Of a stretch of 64,000 nt of DNA, positions 26,970-38,611 are shown one piece after another. The notes beneath the pieces are model-generated. The model ran no database searches. It was given only the letters and a program-made list of their open reading frames with translations, and was not told where the DNA came from. The stretch covers positions 54,143,136-54,207,135 of the forward strand of contig CP141136.1 of the NCBI GenBank assembly GCA_035236585.1, read 5' to 3'. Numbering within the stretch: the first letter of the stretch is position 1; each line of letters starts with the position of its first letter. Origin of the DNA: Warburgia ugandensis (Eukaryota > Streptophyta > Magnoliopsida > Canellales > Canellaceae). Position numbers and translations under genes: made by a program.

Positions 26970-27240
26970 GTCTAGAAGCTTTGCCGGTATGTACTGGCGC
27001 CGGTACTGAGCGTCCCCGTCGATCTTACTCTTGTAGTACTTTTTTCCAAAAAGAACATGAATGCCGCTCCATACTAGTATTACCAGTCACCTGTATTGGA
27101 CAGTATGCAGGTTTTGACCAGTTTTGACTAGTATGGATCGGTATTGATGGGTGGTTCCAGAAGTGCTTTTGTTTTGTACAGCTTTTGTGCTTGAGACCGG
27201 TATTATGGGTTATACTGGCCGGTACTGTACCAAATTGATA
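26970..27240. repeat. GGTACYGGC palindrome-rich repeat
   Basis: A cluster of related words stands out from the AT-rich background: TACTGGCGCCGGTACTG near 26,991, ACCAGTTTTGACTAGTATGG, GACCGGTATT and ACTGGCCGGTACTGTACC near 27,214. TACTGGCGCCGGTA is a near-perfect palindrome. The pattern suggests a short interspersed repeat with inverted ends, but I cannot define its termini or a target duplication. Confidence 0.35.
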
Positions 27241-27531
27241 ACAAAGATCAGCACAGAGTAGGACGCAGATTGGCATATGTTGTGATAAGGTACAACACTT
27301 TCGTCTCATGACTTCATTCCTTTCATCTATATTCCTTGGGTCTACAAAAAATGCAGCAGATAACATTGCCAAGATGAAAGCAAATGATCAAGGATTGAGA
27401 ACAATTATTTTGGGGGCAAATCACAAAAGAATCTAATGTCCACTTCAGCAAGATGGTGTTTCATATTCTAGTAATTCATTTTCTTTTGTAGGTTGGTTAC
27501 TTCTGATTGGTTGTCTTAGTAGATGTAACAA

Positions 27532-30500
27532 TGTAATACCTTGAATTTCTGTAACTATTTACACCTCCAAAGAAATCTAAAATTTCCTTTCCAAATATTA
27601 GAATGTGAATTTGATGAATGAAAGATAAAACCACATGAGTATGATAAGCATCTCTTATGGGGTGGAGACCTAAAATTAAACACACTTATAATGAAACTTT
27701 GAAAAGCTTAAGGCTCAAATTAATATGGAACATCTCATATTTTAAAAGTTGGTTAAGTAATTGGACCTAGCCCATGATGCTAAAAGGGTTGAAGATGTTT
27801 TCAAGCAAGGGACTATGAGTTTGAGTCAAAACTTGGTGCCCAAGCAACTAAGTGGCTGGAAATTAGGAAGTGGATAAGGCAGTTAAAGATGTTTGTAGCT
27901 AGCTAAACAAGTTAGAAACAATTAGAAAACATTCTATACTAATGGTCTATTTTGGCTAAGATTTTAATAAGAGAGGAGAAGAAGTTTTAGTAAGAATGGG
28001 ATACTTGGAAAGCAAGGAACTAGGGTTGGAATTGACATATAGAGAAAGACATTCCAGCCTTGGCTGTTTTTGCAGTAGGACGTCTTGGAGAAAAAGAGAA
28101 TGAGAAAATGAGCGGAAAGGAAGAGGAGTGGACCCTAGGCACTCATAAAAGTAAAAAAACTAGAGGAGAAAATGAAGGAGCAATGAGTAAAGCTCAAGGG
28201 AAAATCATTGGTTTTTCAGATAGGTTTCATCGACGAAGTAGACTATCTTAAAACTACCAAGCTCTCTCTTACTTTTGTTTTTTTTTTTTTAAGTTTCTTT
28301 AGAGGTTTTTGGATGATGTTTGCCCAAAGGGATTGAACACATAAGATTGATAAGTGTGATGGTTGAAATCTTTTATGTGAATAATGAGCACTAACAAAAC
28401 ATTACATTTTAGGGTTTAAGTATTGGTGTTTTATAGAATGAACTTTGACATTGTTGTATGCTCACCATTAGTAATGTTTTTAGCCAAATTATGACTGATT
28501 TGGTTACTATTTAAAAAAAAAAATTCATTACTGTTATTAACAACTTGAAGCATGATTAGATGACTAATTTTAGTGTTTATTTATCATGGAAAATTTGGCG
28601 AACAAAATAGTAGAATTTTAATAGTTTTACAGGTGAATTCTCAGCCTAATCTTTATTGCATTTGTGCATTATTTTTTAGCAAGTTTCTCAGAGGTGCATA
28701 TACATTTTTCTAATAGGAGTTTACTATCATGTTAATGGTTATTGTTGGAGCATATGCTTCATGAAAAATCTTGGTCAAAAAGAGGTTTGGAGAAGACATT
28801 TTTAAGAGTAAGAAAGTAGAGCATAAAAATAGAGTTTTACATTGATGTGATATGTTGACTATTTTGCACTTTTGTTGTATGATTTTAATTTCTTTTTTTA
28901 TATTATTATTTAAACATGATAAATATGCATAGTTTGATGTGAATTTGCTTAACTTGAAATTTCAAAAAAATTAAAATTTTCATATATGCTCATGAAAATA
29001 GCAGTTTAAACATGACTTTTTTTTGAAAGGATGAAAACAATTTTTTTGGACTATTTTTGGCTTGAACTCCCATCATATTGCTCACTGTTTTGTGTTGAAA
29101 ATAATACCTGATAATCTTATCTAGAGACTCTAAAGTTGAGACAAGAAAGGTGGATAATTAGCAAGTTCACTAAGCTACTAAAAACATAGTTTCTAAGAAT
29201 CAACGACGACGTGATTTTAAACATGCTTTTAGGCCTAAAAAATGGAAATTTAAAACATGATTTAGGATTATATTATGTTTGATTTGAGCATTGGAATTTG
29301 CTCAAGAATTGATGTTTTGAATATGATTTTCAAAACTATACTTGAGAATAAGCTATGAATTTGAGATTGTTTTTATAATTTAAATTGTTGAAGAAGAGCT
29401 ATTATAATTATATAATTTTGATGAGTGTATGGATGAATTTTTGCATAAGGTTTTGCAAAATACATGAAGGTATAGTGATACCTAATTTTTCTCTCTCTAT
29501 ATGTTAGATAAGCTAATGAGCTAAAAGAAACCATGCTAAGAGGTTGTTACAAGTTGGCCTCCCAACATTTGATCACGAGAAGTGGAATGGTATCCAATAA
29601 TAAAAAGTGACAATTTCTCAACTAGTGGAGAGAGCCACAGTAGGTGATCACGACATTTTTTCAAGACAACCATAGGCACCATAAGAATACGGTTGGAGTC
29701 CCTTTAGGATACTAAGAAGCACATGTGTATAAAGCTAATGTGAGCATAGTTGAGCCCATGAGATTTTGTTTTTTGTAATCATGGAAATGTGACAATGATT
29801 TAAAAGATGAACTTTGATGGGTACTTGTGATAGGATTAGCAGTTGTGCAAATAAGATTTAGGAAACTCTATAAGCATTAGAGTTTGCTGGTTGATTATTT
29901 TACTATTATTACTTTAATGATTTTATTGCACCATGACTATCTTGATTAGTCAAGTTGACTGTATGTCCTGCATATAGGTAGAGGTGTATAATTGCATATT
30001 AATGCTTATAAGGTTCTATAATGCATTATATTGATTGATTAATGAGAATTTAGTCGTGACCTTTTATTGCATAAAAACCTAACTTCAATATCATCGAGTG
30101 CATATATGATGTAGTTTTGGTTTCATCTACTAGGTATCATCGTATACTCAAACCACCATAGACTTTGTACATTTGTGAGGAAACACTAAAGCCATGACTA
30201 GGAGATCAAATAGCTAGAGATTAGAAGTAGTTGCAAAAGTGAGACACCAATTGTCGAAAAGCTACTAATTCATTCTATTTTGGACTATTGATGTAATGAA
30301 GCACTATATACTAGACATTTATCATCGTGAACCTTTTTCATGTATAGTTGTGGTGTTGATTGATTATGTTTGAGAATGCTTTAAATTAAATGGTGTATGG
30401 GACTCAGATGTAAGTTTGATTTTCGTACTTGGGTTTGATAGGTGAGAATGTTGAAAATGACTTTTGAAAAAAGATTCTAGTTTGAAAAGAAAGATTTAAT

Positions 30501-30564
30501 GTATCCACCATTTAAAAAGAATTTTCTAAAAAATATTTACATTTCAAAAACCCAGGGTGTCACA
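27532..30564 (+). repeat. 5' LTR of the Tekay-like element
   Basis: It begins TGTAATACCTTGAATTT and ends CCCAGGGTGTCACA, the start and end style of plant Tekay/Del LTRs. The same terminal 14-mer occurs (as its complement) at 56,863. No target duplication can be tested because the other end is lost. The frame at 28,060-28,251 lies inside and is not a recognisable protein. Confidence 0.7.
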
Positions 30565-30567
30565 GTT

Positions 30568-30582
30568 AGTTTCAAAGCCAGG
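30568..30582 (+). promoter_or_regulatory. Degenerate tRNA-iMet primer-binding site
   Basis: Directly after the LTR end (GTGTCACA plus three bases) comes AGTTTCAAAGCCAGG. The canonical plant initiator-Met primer-binding site begins TGGTATCAGAGC, so most positions agree. Its position relative to the LTR end is exactly as expected for this lineage. Confidence 0.6.
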
Positions 30583-30739
30583 CTATGTCATCACAACCAA
30601 ATATATAATGGAAGGTCATCAATAGTAAAGTAATCGAAAAAATTATGCTTTGGTGTTATTAGGAAAAAACTCTATATTTAGCTAAGTAGAAAAGAAAACT
30701 CATGATATATTATTTTATTTTGGAAACAAGTGACATGTA

Positions 30740-32120
30740 GGAGACGTAACGTAGCTAACCTTGGACCTTCTCACTCTTCATCCAATTCATCAGCTAATGT
30801 AATAGGTAGAGCTGTGCAACAACTTAGGCAATACATGCAAAACAATTAGTAGGTAACATTGAATGATGGGGTAGGAGCTCATGGTGAAAACATTGGTGAG
30901 GCGGAGAACTTGTTGGATAGGTTCAAGAAGATGGAACTGGCATTCTCTGAGGAGGATGAATCTAACATGGTAGAGAACTGAATGTTTGAAGTGGAAAAGG
31001 TCCTTAAGGCTATGGAGGTCCCAAATGACAAGAAAGTAGTCATGGCTACTTATGTCATTATAGGAGAGGCAACTTTTTAGTGGCAAACCATGGAACGAAC
31101 TTAGTTCGAAGGAGTTGAGGTAGTTCCATGAGAAGAATTCTAGATCCCCTTTTTCATTAAATACTTTCCCTCTCATATCTAAAGATAGAAGGAGTTCTTG
31201 AGATTGGAACAGGGTGACATGACAGTGCAAGAATAGGTTCACCCAAATAAAGAGATTCGCCCCTGACATATGAACATTTGATGAAAAAGTGACAGAGAAA
31301 TTCATCAATGGTTTGACTACTAGATTGAGAAGCGAAGTCCTCAGTGCTCAACCACCACTATGTTTAAGGTTGTTGAGATAGCCTCAATGTTCGAGAATGA
31401 CTTCAAGTGGGCCTAGGCAGAGAGGAAAGACAAGACTGTCACTAGTGGTAGACGACTTGGAAAGAGAAGAGATCCATGTAGTCTATTGGGTCTCAGCAGT
31501 CATAGAAGTGTTAATTTGGCAATCGTAGGAAGGCACCTGACGCTAGACTAGGTCCAAAGTGCAGGAAGTACCATCTAGGCAGACCTTGTCAAAATATGAA
31601 TAACTAGTGTTACAATTGTGGGGAAGTAGGATATTTTGGTAAGACTTGTCTGAAGAAGAATCAAGGGAGAAACTCTAAGAGATCAGATTCCTTGAAGACA
31701 AGGACGTATATTTGCCATCACCTTAGGACAGGCACAATATTGAATGTAGTGGTGGAAGATACACTTTTTATTTATGATAGACCTGCCAGAGTATTATTTG
31801 ATATGGGTTCTACACATTCTTTTATATCATATGAGTTTATATTATGTGTGGATAGTCCAACCTAGAACTTAGAATTTTATCTAGAGGTCATGATTCTAGT
31901 GGATGAGTCTATAAGCACACAAAATTACCTTCAGAATGTCCCAGTCATAATCAAGGAGAGATAGATGGATACTGACTTGATCCTCCCGAATAAGGCAGAC
32001 TTTGATGTTATCTTAGGGATGCATTGATTGGCTTTACATTGAGCAACCGCAGATTTCCATAAGAAGATGGCCACTTTTGATGTTCCAGGAGAGGTGCTTC
32101 CAAGAAAGACGTAATCATAC
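30740..32120 (+). pseudogene. Tekay-like gag-protease remnant
   Basis: Plus-strand fragments in order: VVMATYVIIGEATF, FFIKYFPSHI, EFLRLEQGDMTVQE (gag core), FKVVEIASMFENDFKWA, then CYNCGEVGYFGKTC near 31,608. That is a CCHC zinc knuckle whose histidine has become tyrosine. It is followed by RPARVLFDMGSTHSFISYEF near 31,785, the protease active-site region, where the usual D-S/T-G reads D-M-G. Stops and frameshifts run throughout. The opposite-strand frame 30,790-31,308 is a shadow of this region. Confidence 0.82.
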
Positions 32121-32149
32121 GTGAGCATGTGTTATTTCTGTAAACCAGT

Positions 32150-33300
32150 CTGATAATGTAAGAAAGTTGGATAAACGTCAGGTTTATTGGTGGGCAGATC
32201 CAAACGTATTTGGCATAGTCATCTACAAAGCAATACCATATCTATGGCTTGTAGTTGACACAACATGTGAGGGCCCCTTGACATGAGAGAAAAAAGACTT
32301 TAACGAAATATCCTAATGGACTTAGTCTATGTGACTTCATTTCCCTAACTGGCACGCACTGCATGTTGGAAAAAGAGTTTTATTTTTGTTGAACATCGTG
32401 AATGGTAGATGGTGAGAACGAAGAACATGCACAAGAGCAGATAATGCACATGGCCTTGGTGAGAATGCCAAACAACAACTGGGTCACGGTCACCAATGGG
32501 GCCTCGCCCACCGGCTCCCTTATTTGCTTTAGGCAGGTAGAGATTATCATGAAGCTTGCTTTGAGCTACTTGAGTCCTCGTTGCAGAATCTTTGATGATA
32601 AAATGATTGGAATAGAATTCAAAGAAATACTGGTTATCAGGAGCCAATTGCGCAAACATATAAAAGCTTCTTCGTAATTTCAGGAACGTGTAATATAGTA
32701 TATATCTGAAAATGAGGTTAATTACAAGAAAGAGATGATCCAGCATTTCGAAGTAACAAACCTAGGCCATTAGCAGTCCGTAGATGATCCAGGACATTAT
32801 AGGAGTTGGCAATGCTCAAATTTGAGGGGTCTGAAGTGACATGATGGGTTGCTTGCAAATCCGGAAAACAACCATCAAAGTAGGTTTGATCTTGACCACT
32901 GCTAGAGGATGAGATATAGGCGTGCGGCTGTGATTCACCAATGTTGAGCCATAAGAGATCTCTACAAGGATCAGCTTGATGACCAAAATGGTGGTAGGAA
33001 GTTCGGTGGTTGTTGGATGGTTTGTCGATCTCTTGCGTAGTTGGAGTTCTGATTGGATTTTTTTGGAAAAATTAGATTTACCGCGGTCATTGGATGAGTT
33101 GGAACGCCTAGCAAGTCGGGCGAAAGGACTGTTCATTAATCAAGTGGAGATAGCTGCTATTATGTCATTGAAATTAGATCGAATTTCTATAGATAGCTAC
33201 ATTGAACTCTTGTTGACGGATTGGATGACCAGTTATAGCAACCACATCTGCAGTCATCTTGGTCTTTGGGAGACAGATGGAGATAGTATGTTTACCTTCA
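32150..33300 (-). mobile_element. Ty1/copia retrotransposon fragment (gag-PR-integrase)
   Basis: Read on the minus strand from right to left: a degraded gag tail; a protease-like ATHHVTSDPSNLSIANSYNV stretch (about 32,790-32,880); a GAG-pre-integrase region with ILHVPEI, FYSNHFIIKDSATRTQVAQS, KLHDNLYLP and VVVWHSHQGH (32,390-32,700); then an integrase start with CSACQLGK, VKGPSHVV and LXVDDYAKYVW (to about 32,170). This order is specific to Ty1/copia. No RT, RNase H or LTR is visible. The left edge abuts the Tekay-like element, so one truncated the other or both were cut in one rearrangement. Confidence 0.78.
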
Positions 33301-33807
33301 TGTTCTGAAATTGCATATGCAACTGTTCAATCTTTCTCTCTTAAACACCCACAAGATTCTTAGAGGATATGTCATGCCTCTCTTGCAGATCAGATCCCAA
33401 TTAATGAGGGCAATACATCTTCAGATATGTGGCAATAATAGGGCTTAGAGTTCGTTGATCTCGACGCTTCTAAGCCCTATATTCTGGAGTTACTTTGCAC
33501 ACTTCATTTTCAAAAGATGGAAGGAACTTTTAGGTGGTTCGAGCACACTATCAACATAGGGAACCATCCCTTGATCCTCAAGAACAGGTAGGAATGTATC
33601 TGTAAGAGGATATTTGGTTGGTGAGTTTAACGGTTACTGACGGGGAAGGTTGTCATGTTGAATGTGAAGCAGACGGGGCCAGGCATCTGTGGTGGATGTG
33701 TTGTCTGCAGAAGATGTAGCATGCCGGACAGATTTGGTGAATGAAGACAAGAAAAAAGGTGAAATGGGTATGAACCAGATCACTTTGTGAGATCTGGGAA
33801 GGAAGGT

Positions 33808-33808
<1 letters not shown>

Positions 33809-33852
<44 letters not shown>

Positions 33853-33879
33853 AGAAGAAGAAGAAGAAGAAGAAGAAGA
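33809..33879. repeat. (AG)n(AAG)n compound microsatellite
   Basis: About 20 AG units run directly into about 10 AAG units, all purine on the plus strand. The SLSLSL and poly-F frame on the minus strand (33,653-33,922) is a by-product. Confidence 0.95.
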
Positions 33880-34044
33880 TAGGAGATACCATGGAAATAT
33901 GAATTGGGATGTTCGACCTCATAGTAACTAGACTTGACTCAAAGTGAAGTGAGTCTTGGGTGACTTGAAAATAATTGAGTGGACATTGTAATAATCTTTT
34001 ATTTACTCTTAGTTATATTTTAAAATTTCACTTTACCTGTACAA

Positions 34045-34125
34045 AATAGTTGTTGAATGAGTTGGTTAAGTCATTATATTGTTATGTTGGAGGTCTTGGG
34101 TTCAAATCTTGGAGCAAGCAAAACA
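34045..34125 (+). repeat. Possible tRNA-related SINE fragment
   Basis: GAGTTGGTTAAGTCA followed about 35 bases later by GGTTCAAATCTTGG resembles the A and B boxes of a tRNA gene in the right order. It cannot fold as a complete tRNA by eye, and I see no target duplication. Most likely a fragment of an older tRNA-derived SINE, or chance. Confidence 0.3.
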
Positions 34126-34154
34126 ATTTTGTTATGTAATGAGTTGATTTGACA

Positions 34155-34335
34155 GAAGGGAAGCCTTGACGCAACGGTAAAAGTTGTCATTGTGTGACCT
34201 TGAGGCCACTAGTTTAAGGTGTTGAAACAGCATCTTGCAAAATGCAAGGTAAGGTTGTGTACTTTAGGCCCTTGTGGTCCGCCCCTTCCCTGGACCCCTC
34301 ATAGGCGGGAGCTTCGTGCACCGGGGCTGACCTTT
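34155..34335 (+). mobile_element. Au-type SINE
   Basis: The body begins GAAGGGAAGCCTTGACGCAA and carries the Au SINE hallmarks: the GCGCAACGGTAAAAG-like A-box region, AACAGCATCTTGCA, ATGCAAGGTAAGG, CCCTTGTGGTCCG and the end GTGCACCGGGGCTGACC followed by a short T run. It is flanked by identical 18-bp duplications, TAATGAGTTGATTTGACA, at 34,137-34,154 and 34,336-34,353, proving LINE-style retroposition. The B-box region (expected GGGTTCGAGTC) is degraded to AGTTTAAGGTG, so this copy is probably not transcribed. Confidence 0.93.
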
Positions 34336-34435
34336 TAATGAGTTGATTTGACAAGTTACTCAATTTGCTATTGAGTTGAGTAACTAGAATGAGTTTACCA
34401 AGTCAACTCTCGAGTTTTAGGACTTCAGTTTGAAT

Positions 34436-34561
34436 AGAACCCCAGATTCCACAAAACCTTACCAAAACTGAATTCAATCTGTCCCGTTGAGAGTGTTTAG
34501 AACCCCAGGTTCCACAAAACCTTATCAAAACTGAATTCAGTCTGTCCCGTTGAGAGTGTTT
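34436..34561. repeat. 63-bp tandem duplication
   Basis: AGAACCCCAGRTTCCACAAA and the following bases through GTCCCGTTGAGAGTGTTT occur at 34,436-34,498 and again at 34,499-34,561, with only about three differences. Two copies, recent by appearance. Confidence 0.92.
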
Positions 34562-37500
34562 CTCATTGTATTTATGCTCTTGATTTACATATATGATTAT
34601 AAGATAATCCTTGAAACAATGTACAATAGTATGGTCTAGTATCCCTATATATGAGCAACTCTAAGTCTCAAGCATAACTCAATTAATGTCAAGGGTGACC
34701 TAATTGTGCTCCCAGTCATGGATCAAAGAGTGGGATGTATCCCACAGGATGGCTAGAGGAACGAAGTAGTCGACGCAGGTTTGACTCGACCGAGCACTTG
34801 GATAAGTCAGATGTTTTCCTTGAGTCCTGAATACTGTTGGGGGAGTTGGTAATACAAAATAAGAACCTAGAGAGAGAGAAAAGCTTGGTATGGCAAACAG
34901 GTTCCGACCCTGCTTGATCCAATTCATGAATAACATTAAGCTTGTTTACATGCTAGTAACATTATTGAGGGTTTCGGGGGACGAGATTATATTCGATACA
35001 GATAAAAAACCTATCAGTAAGGCAAAAGAGTGAAGTCAGACGATTCGTACGGTGAAGGCAAAAAACTGCCAGCCATTTGCAGAGTAATTGAAGGAGTGAA
35101 CTCGCAAGAGTCGTACATAGGCTCTCGGAATTCCCAGCTAGCGGCTTTTACTAATTCATTTTATTGGAACGGATTATTCGAAGGGGATTCTATCTTGTAG
35201 GCAGTAAAACAATCTATGAGACAAGACGTATCATCGATGGAATATGCTAGTTGTTAAAGCAATTGAGAAAGTTCTTCAAGAAACAAATTTCGATCTTGGA
35301 GACGAGGTAGGGTTTTAAATTTGAGAAGAACGTTGGGGTTTTGTCCAAAAAAGGAGTAAAGATAGTGGTTCCAAATTTAATGTATTAGCTCGTAATAATA
35401 GGGAAACTGTTTTCTTTTTGAAAAGAGAAACATGATAATGTTAGAGTAAGGAGAAAAATATAATAGGGATGATAAAGGATTTACTCTTGCAAGTGCTTTC
35501 GAAAGTTAGGGAGCTTTGCCAGAAGGAGATCAAATATAAACAATGAATAAGTCATAATTACCTATATCATGGTTCTTATGTGCTGAATCCAAACGGCATC
35601 TCAATTCCAAGCCACTATTGGGCGTGAGTGGGTTGTTGTTCTTTACAGTGCAGCCATGATAATCATCTCAAGTGAGTGAGAGTGATGATGGGTGCCCATT
35701 AGCATGAGCCCAAAGGAAAGAAGAATGATTTCTTAGTGATAGGAATAAAAACTCTATTCCCCAAAAGCTAACATGCTTCTCATTGTTGAGCAATAAAATA
35801 TGAATGGCAAAATGGGGGCTGTGGGGTATGAGTTGGTGTCATTTCATGGACATGATTGAGAGAGATTGCCTTCGTGTGCGTGTCTTTTAATAACCAATGA
35901 ACCGTGGCGTGGTGTGGTGTGGACAACATTATCTACTACGGTGCAAAGCACACATCAATTATTAGGGCGTTGTCATTTCTTGCTTAATGTGTCAAAGTCT
36001 CATCTGCTTGTCGTAACTGAGCTTGCATTGCTGGAAAATCACATTGTACTGTATGTGAGTGTGCAGGCTCTCATAGTTTTAGGGCACTTGGAATCGAGGT
36101 CATTGATGGTAGCATGTTGATGGATGAAAACCCAAATGGCTACTTCCGTTACCAATGGGTAGTGATTATATCCAACACCGTGGATGGAGAGCCGAAATTG
36201 GAGCAAAGACCTAGTACAGTGGGGCAAGAACGGACTCTCGTATGCAAATTAAGACCCGGTTTCCAGTTGCACTGTTGGGTGTGTACGTTCGGTTTGGGGG
36301 CTTGTCTATGTAAAAACCTTGCTACCAATAAAAATAGAAAAAGAAAAAAGACAATGCTGAAATTGACTCTCTTAATGACCAATGGGAAGGGATACTCATT
36401 GTACTCCTATAGTCCTACTATTTGCCCAACGTGATGGATGGGAATCCTAAATGGCTAACAAGGTACCAACTGGTACTGATTGTATCTATACTATATATTC
36501 TCTCTGGTAATGTTGGCATTTGATCCGTGTTTTAGTTAGCAACAGATAACATCAACATATATTAACTGCACAGGTTTATCCATACTTTGTTTCCTGAACG
36601 CCACGAAGCCCGTAAACTCTAGGTTGAGTCGTAATTAGCACCCCTAAACTTCAGCTTGAGTCATAGTCAGCCCATCTAAATGGAAGGGATTGCCCTGAAG
36701 TGAGGGTTGCTGGGAATGAGATGCAAGTCTTTGGCTTAGGACTTTGGCAATTTGAGAACAAGGTCAAAGAGTATTTTTATGGACAGTCGAGGAGGACTGC
36801 CTTTTACCAATGCCTGAGGTCTTTCTCCTTCTCCTTAGCCGTAGCTTAATTCTAGCAAAAAAGACTTAGTCAAGTATGAATAGCAAGTTGAGAATTAAGA
36901 CTCAGAGATTCTTTATAATGTATTCTAGCTCCTACCAAGCACCACAGAGTGCAAAAGAGATTCCCCTAGCATGGCCCCCGTCCATACCTAGCTATTTATT
37001 ATGATCGATGCGTAACTTCCGCTTTTCATGCACATGCACAGCGCTGGATTTCTATTAGGTGGTGGCGGTGCATGTGAAACCATTCTTATCGTAACATACT
37101 ATGACCCAACTTGACATTACAACGATCTGTTGGATCACTTCTCTCCACATTGTTATATTAATAAGAAGTAAAACTGTTTTCTTTAGAATGATCGGTAAAT
37201 TTTCCTTTTTCTTTGCAAGTGTAGAATTACAAAACAAATCTCTCACCTACTCTCACTCAGACATACTCCTAAATCTAATCCCTAGTTAAAGGAGAAAGTA
37301 CTCAACCTGTACCTATGTCTAACTGCAATGATCAGTAACTTGGATAATAATAACTCACGTAAAATAAAGAATTCCTAATCAAAGAACTGATCATCTGATT
37401 TGGCATAGACTAAGGGAATTCCTAAGCAACATGATGGCGATCAATGGCTCTAGATTGTGCAGCTATAGGTCGGATTCATATTTTTCTGAAACAAACATGG

Positions 37501-38611
37501 GAAAGCCCAACTGCAGGCAAAATACACAGGTAGATTAGGATCTACAGTCCCATAACTATTTTCTATAACAGAAGTGGTATTCAACTAGAGAAGTTCTCAT
37601 TCAGCTGTTCTAACCATCAAAACTAAATAGTTAAAGGCCTTACATGGATGGACCACGGACCGATTTGGACAATTCCAAGCCATTGATCCATGGTGTTGGT
37701 ATTGACAGATTTAGGCAATTGATTTTTCATTTTCTAGCCGTTCATTTAAAGCGCAAGTTGAAAATTGTCATTCCAAACAAGGTTTAGAAATACTAATTGT
37801 CTATATCAGAACTTAGCAGAGAAATGATTAATTGGGATCATTAAACAAGTAGGCCTTACATGCACTTCTTACGGGGCAAATTTAATTTTCGGAAAAAGGT
37901 AGGATTTTCCCTGGCACTTTCTTTCAAAGAAAACAAGGAAATTCCTCATATAAGGACTTACTAGACAGGATGGTTTGCAATGTAATTCCAGTGGTCACCA
38001 GCTCACCTTTTCGTAGGCATCTCAGCTGGTTAATTGATTGCATGAATTAACCTTAGGCATCATGCTTTAACGGTCAATCAAAAAATGGATCCCAAGAACA
38101 AGTTCAAACCTACTTGGGCCTCGGTAATATATGATCGTTTGGTTAATTTTCAATCTGACAATATACCTTCTATACTTCACATCATCCCAATTCATTGCAT
38201 TACCTTTGTAATGATTCTCTTTATGCAGCGGAAATCACGGGACCCTTGAATGAGAGGCAACAAGATTGAGTGGGTTGGAGAAGGATAATTGATCGTTATC
38301 CTTTCCTCTTCTTTTCCCTTTGCAGGTTTGTTTCTTTTCTCTTGGAATTATAACAATGCAACAAGAAGATCAATCCAGGTGAGATTTTAATAAACTTTTC
38401 TCACATAAAGAGCACACATGCCTACAAAGAGGTGGTCGAGAAGTGGCACTCACTATGGCTTTGGGTTACAACCCCATCATAATCATCCATTAAAAGCACT
38501 CTTCTTTCAATGACTAAACCTAAACCTATACACGCAAATCAATTCTTTTCCATTAAGATAGTAGTTTCAATAATCACCCACATCAGATTAGTAGTAAAAT
38601 ATCTCCTTTTT
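34562..38611. other. Intergenic DNA downstream of the WAT1-like gene
   Basis: About 4 kb without a gene I can support. It contains two related ~55-bp segments (36,119-36,173 and 36,433-36,486). Frames such as 35,866-36,120, 36,114-36,434 and 34,700-34,936 match nothing I know. The part nearest 38,600 should include the 3' UTR and polyadenylation site of the WAT1-like gene, but I cannot fix the exact site. Confidence 0.45.
36119..36486. repeat. Pair of diverged ~55-bp direct repeats
   Basis: GATGGATGAAAACCCAAATG at 36,119 and GATGGATGGGAATCCTAAAT at 36,433 begin two related stretches that go on through ACCAATGGGTAGTGATTATA and ACCAACTGGTACTGATTGTA. The spacing is 314 bp. The pair could be the edges of a duplicated or inserted segment, or diverged copies of an unknown short repeat. 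Confidence 0.5.

Larger units (their letters stand above)
27532..32130 (+). mobile_element. Tekay/Del-like Ty3/gypsy element, 5' part only
   Basis: A 3.0 kb LTR (27,532-30,564) is followed by a degenerate initiator-Met primer-binding site and then gag and protease remnants on the plus strand. The element stops before reverse transcriptase, where a minus-strand copia fragment begins (about 32,150). No second LTR is visible in the window. All coding parts carry stops. Confidence 0.78.
33301..34136. other. Unassigned DNA, possibly copia-flanking
   Basis: No gene recognised. A 71-bp purine microsatellite lies at 33,809-33,879. Part of this stretch could be the gag or LTR side of the copia fragment, but I cannot find a TG...CA boundary. 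Confidence 0.4.

Noticed and set aside
30790-31308. 172-aa minus-strand frame, the longest in the window
   Set aside because: It is the shadow of the plus-strand Tekay-like gag remnant, whose motifs are clear in other frames.
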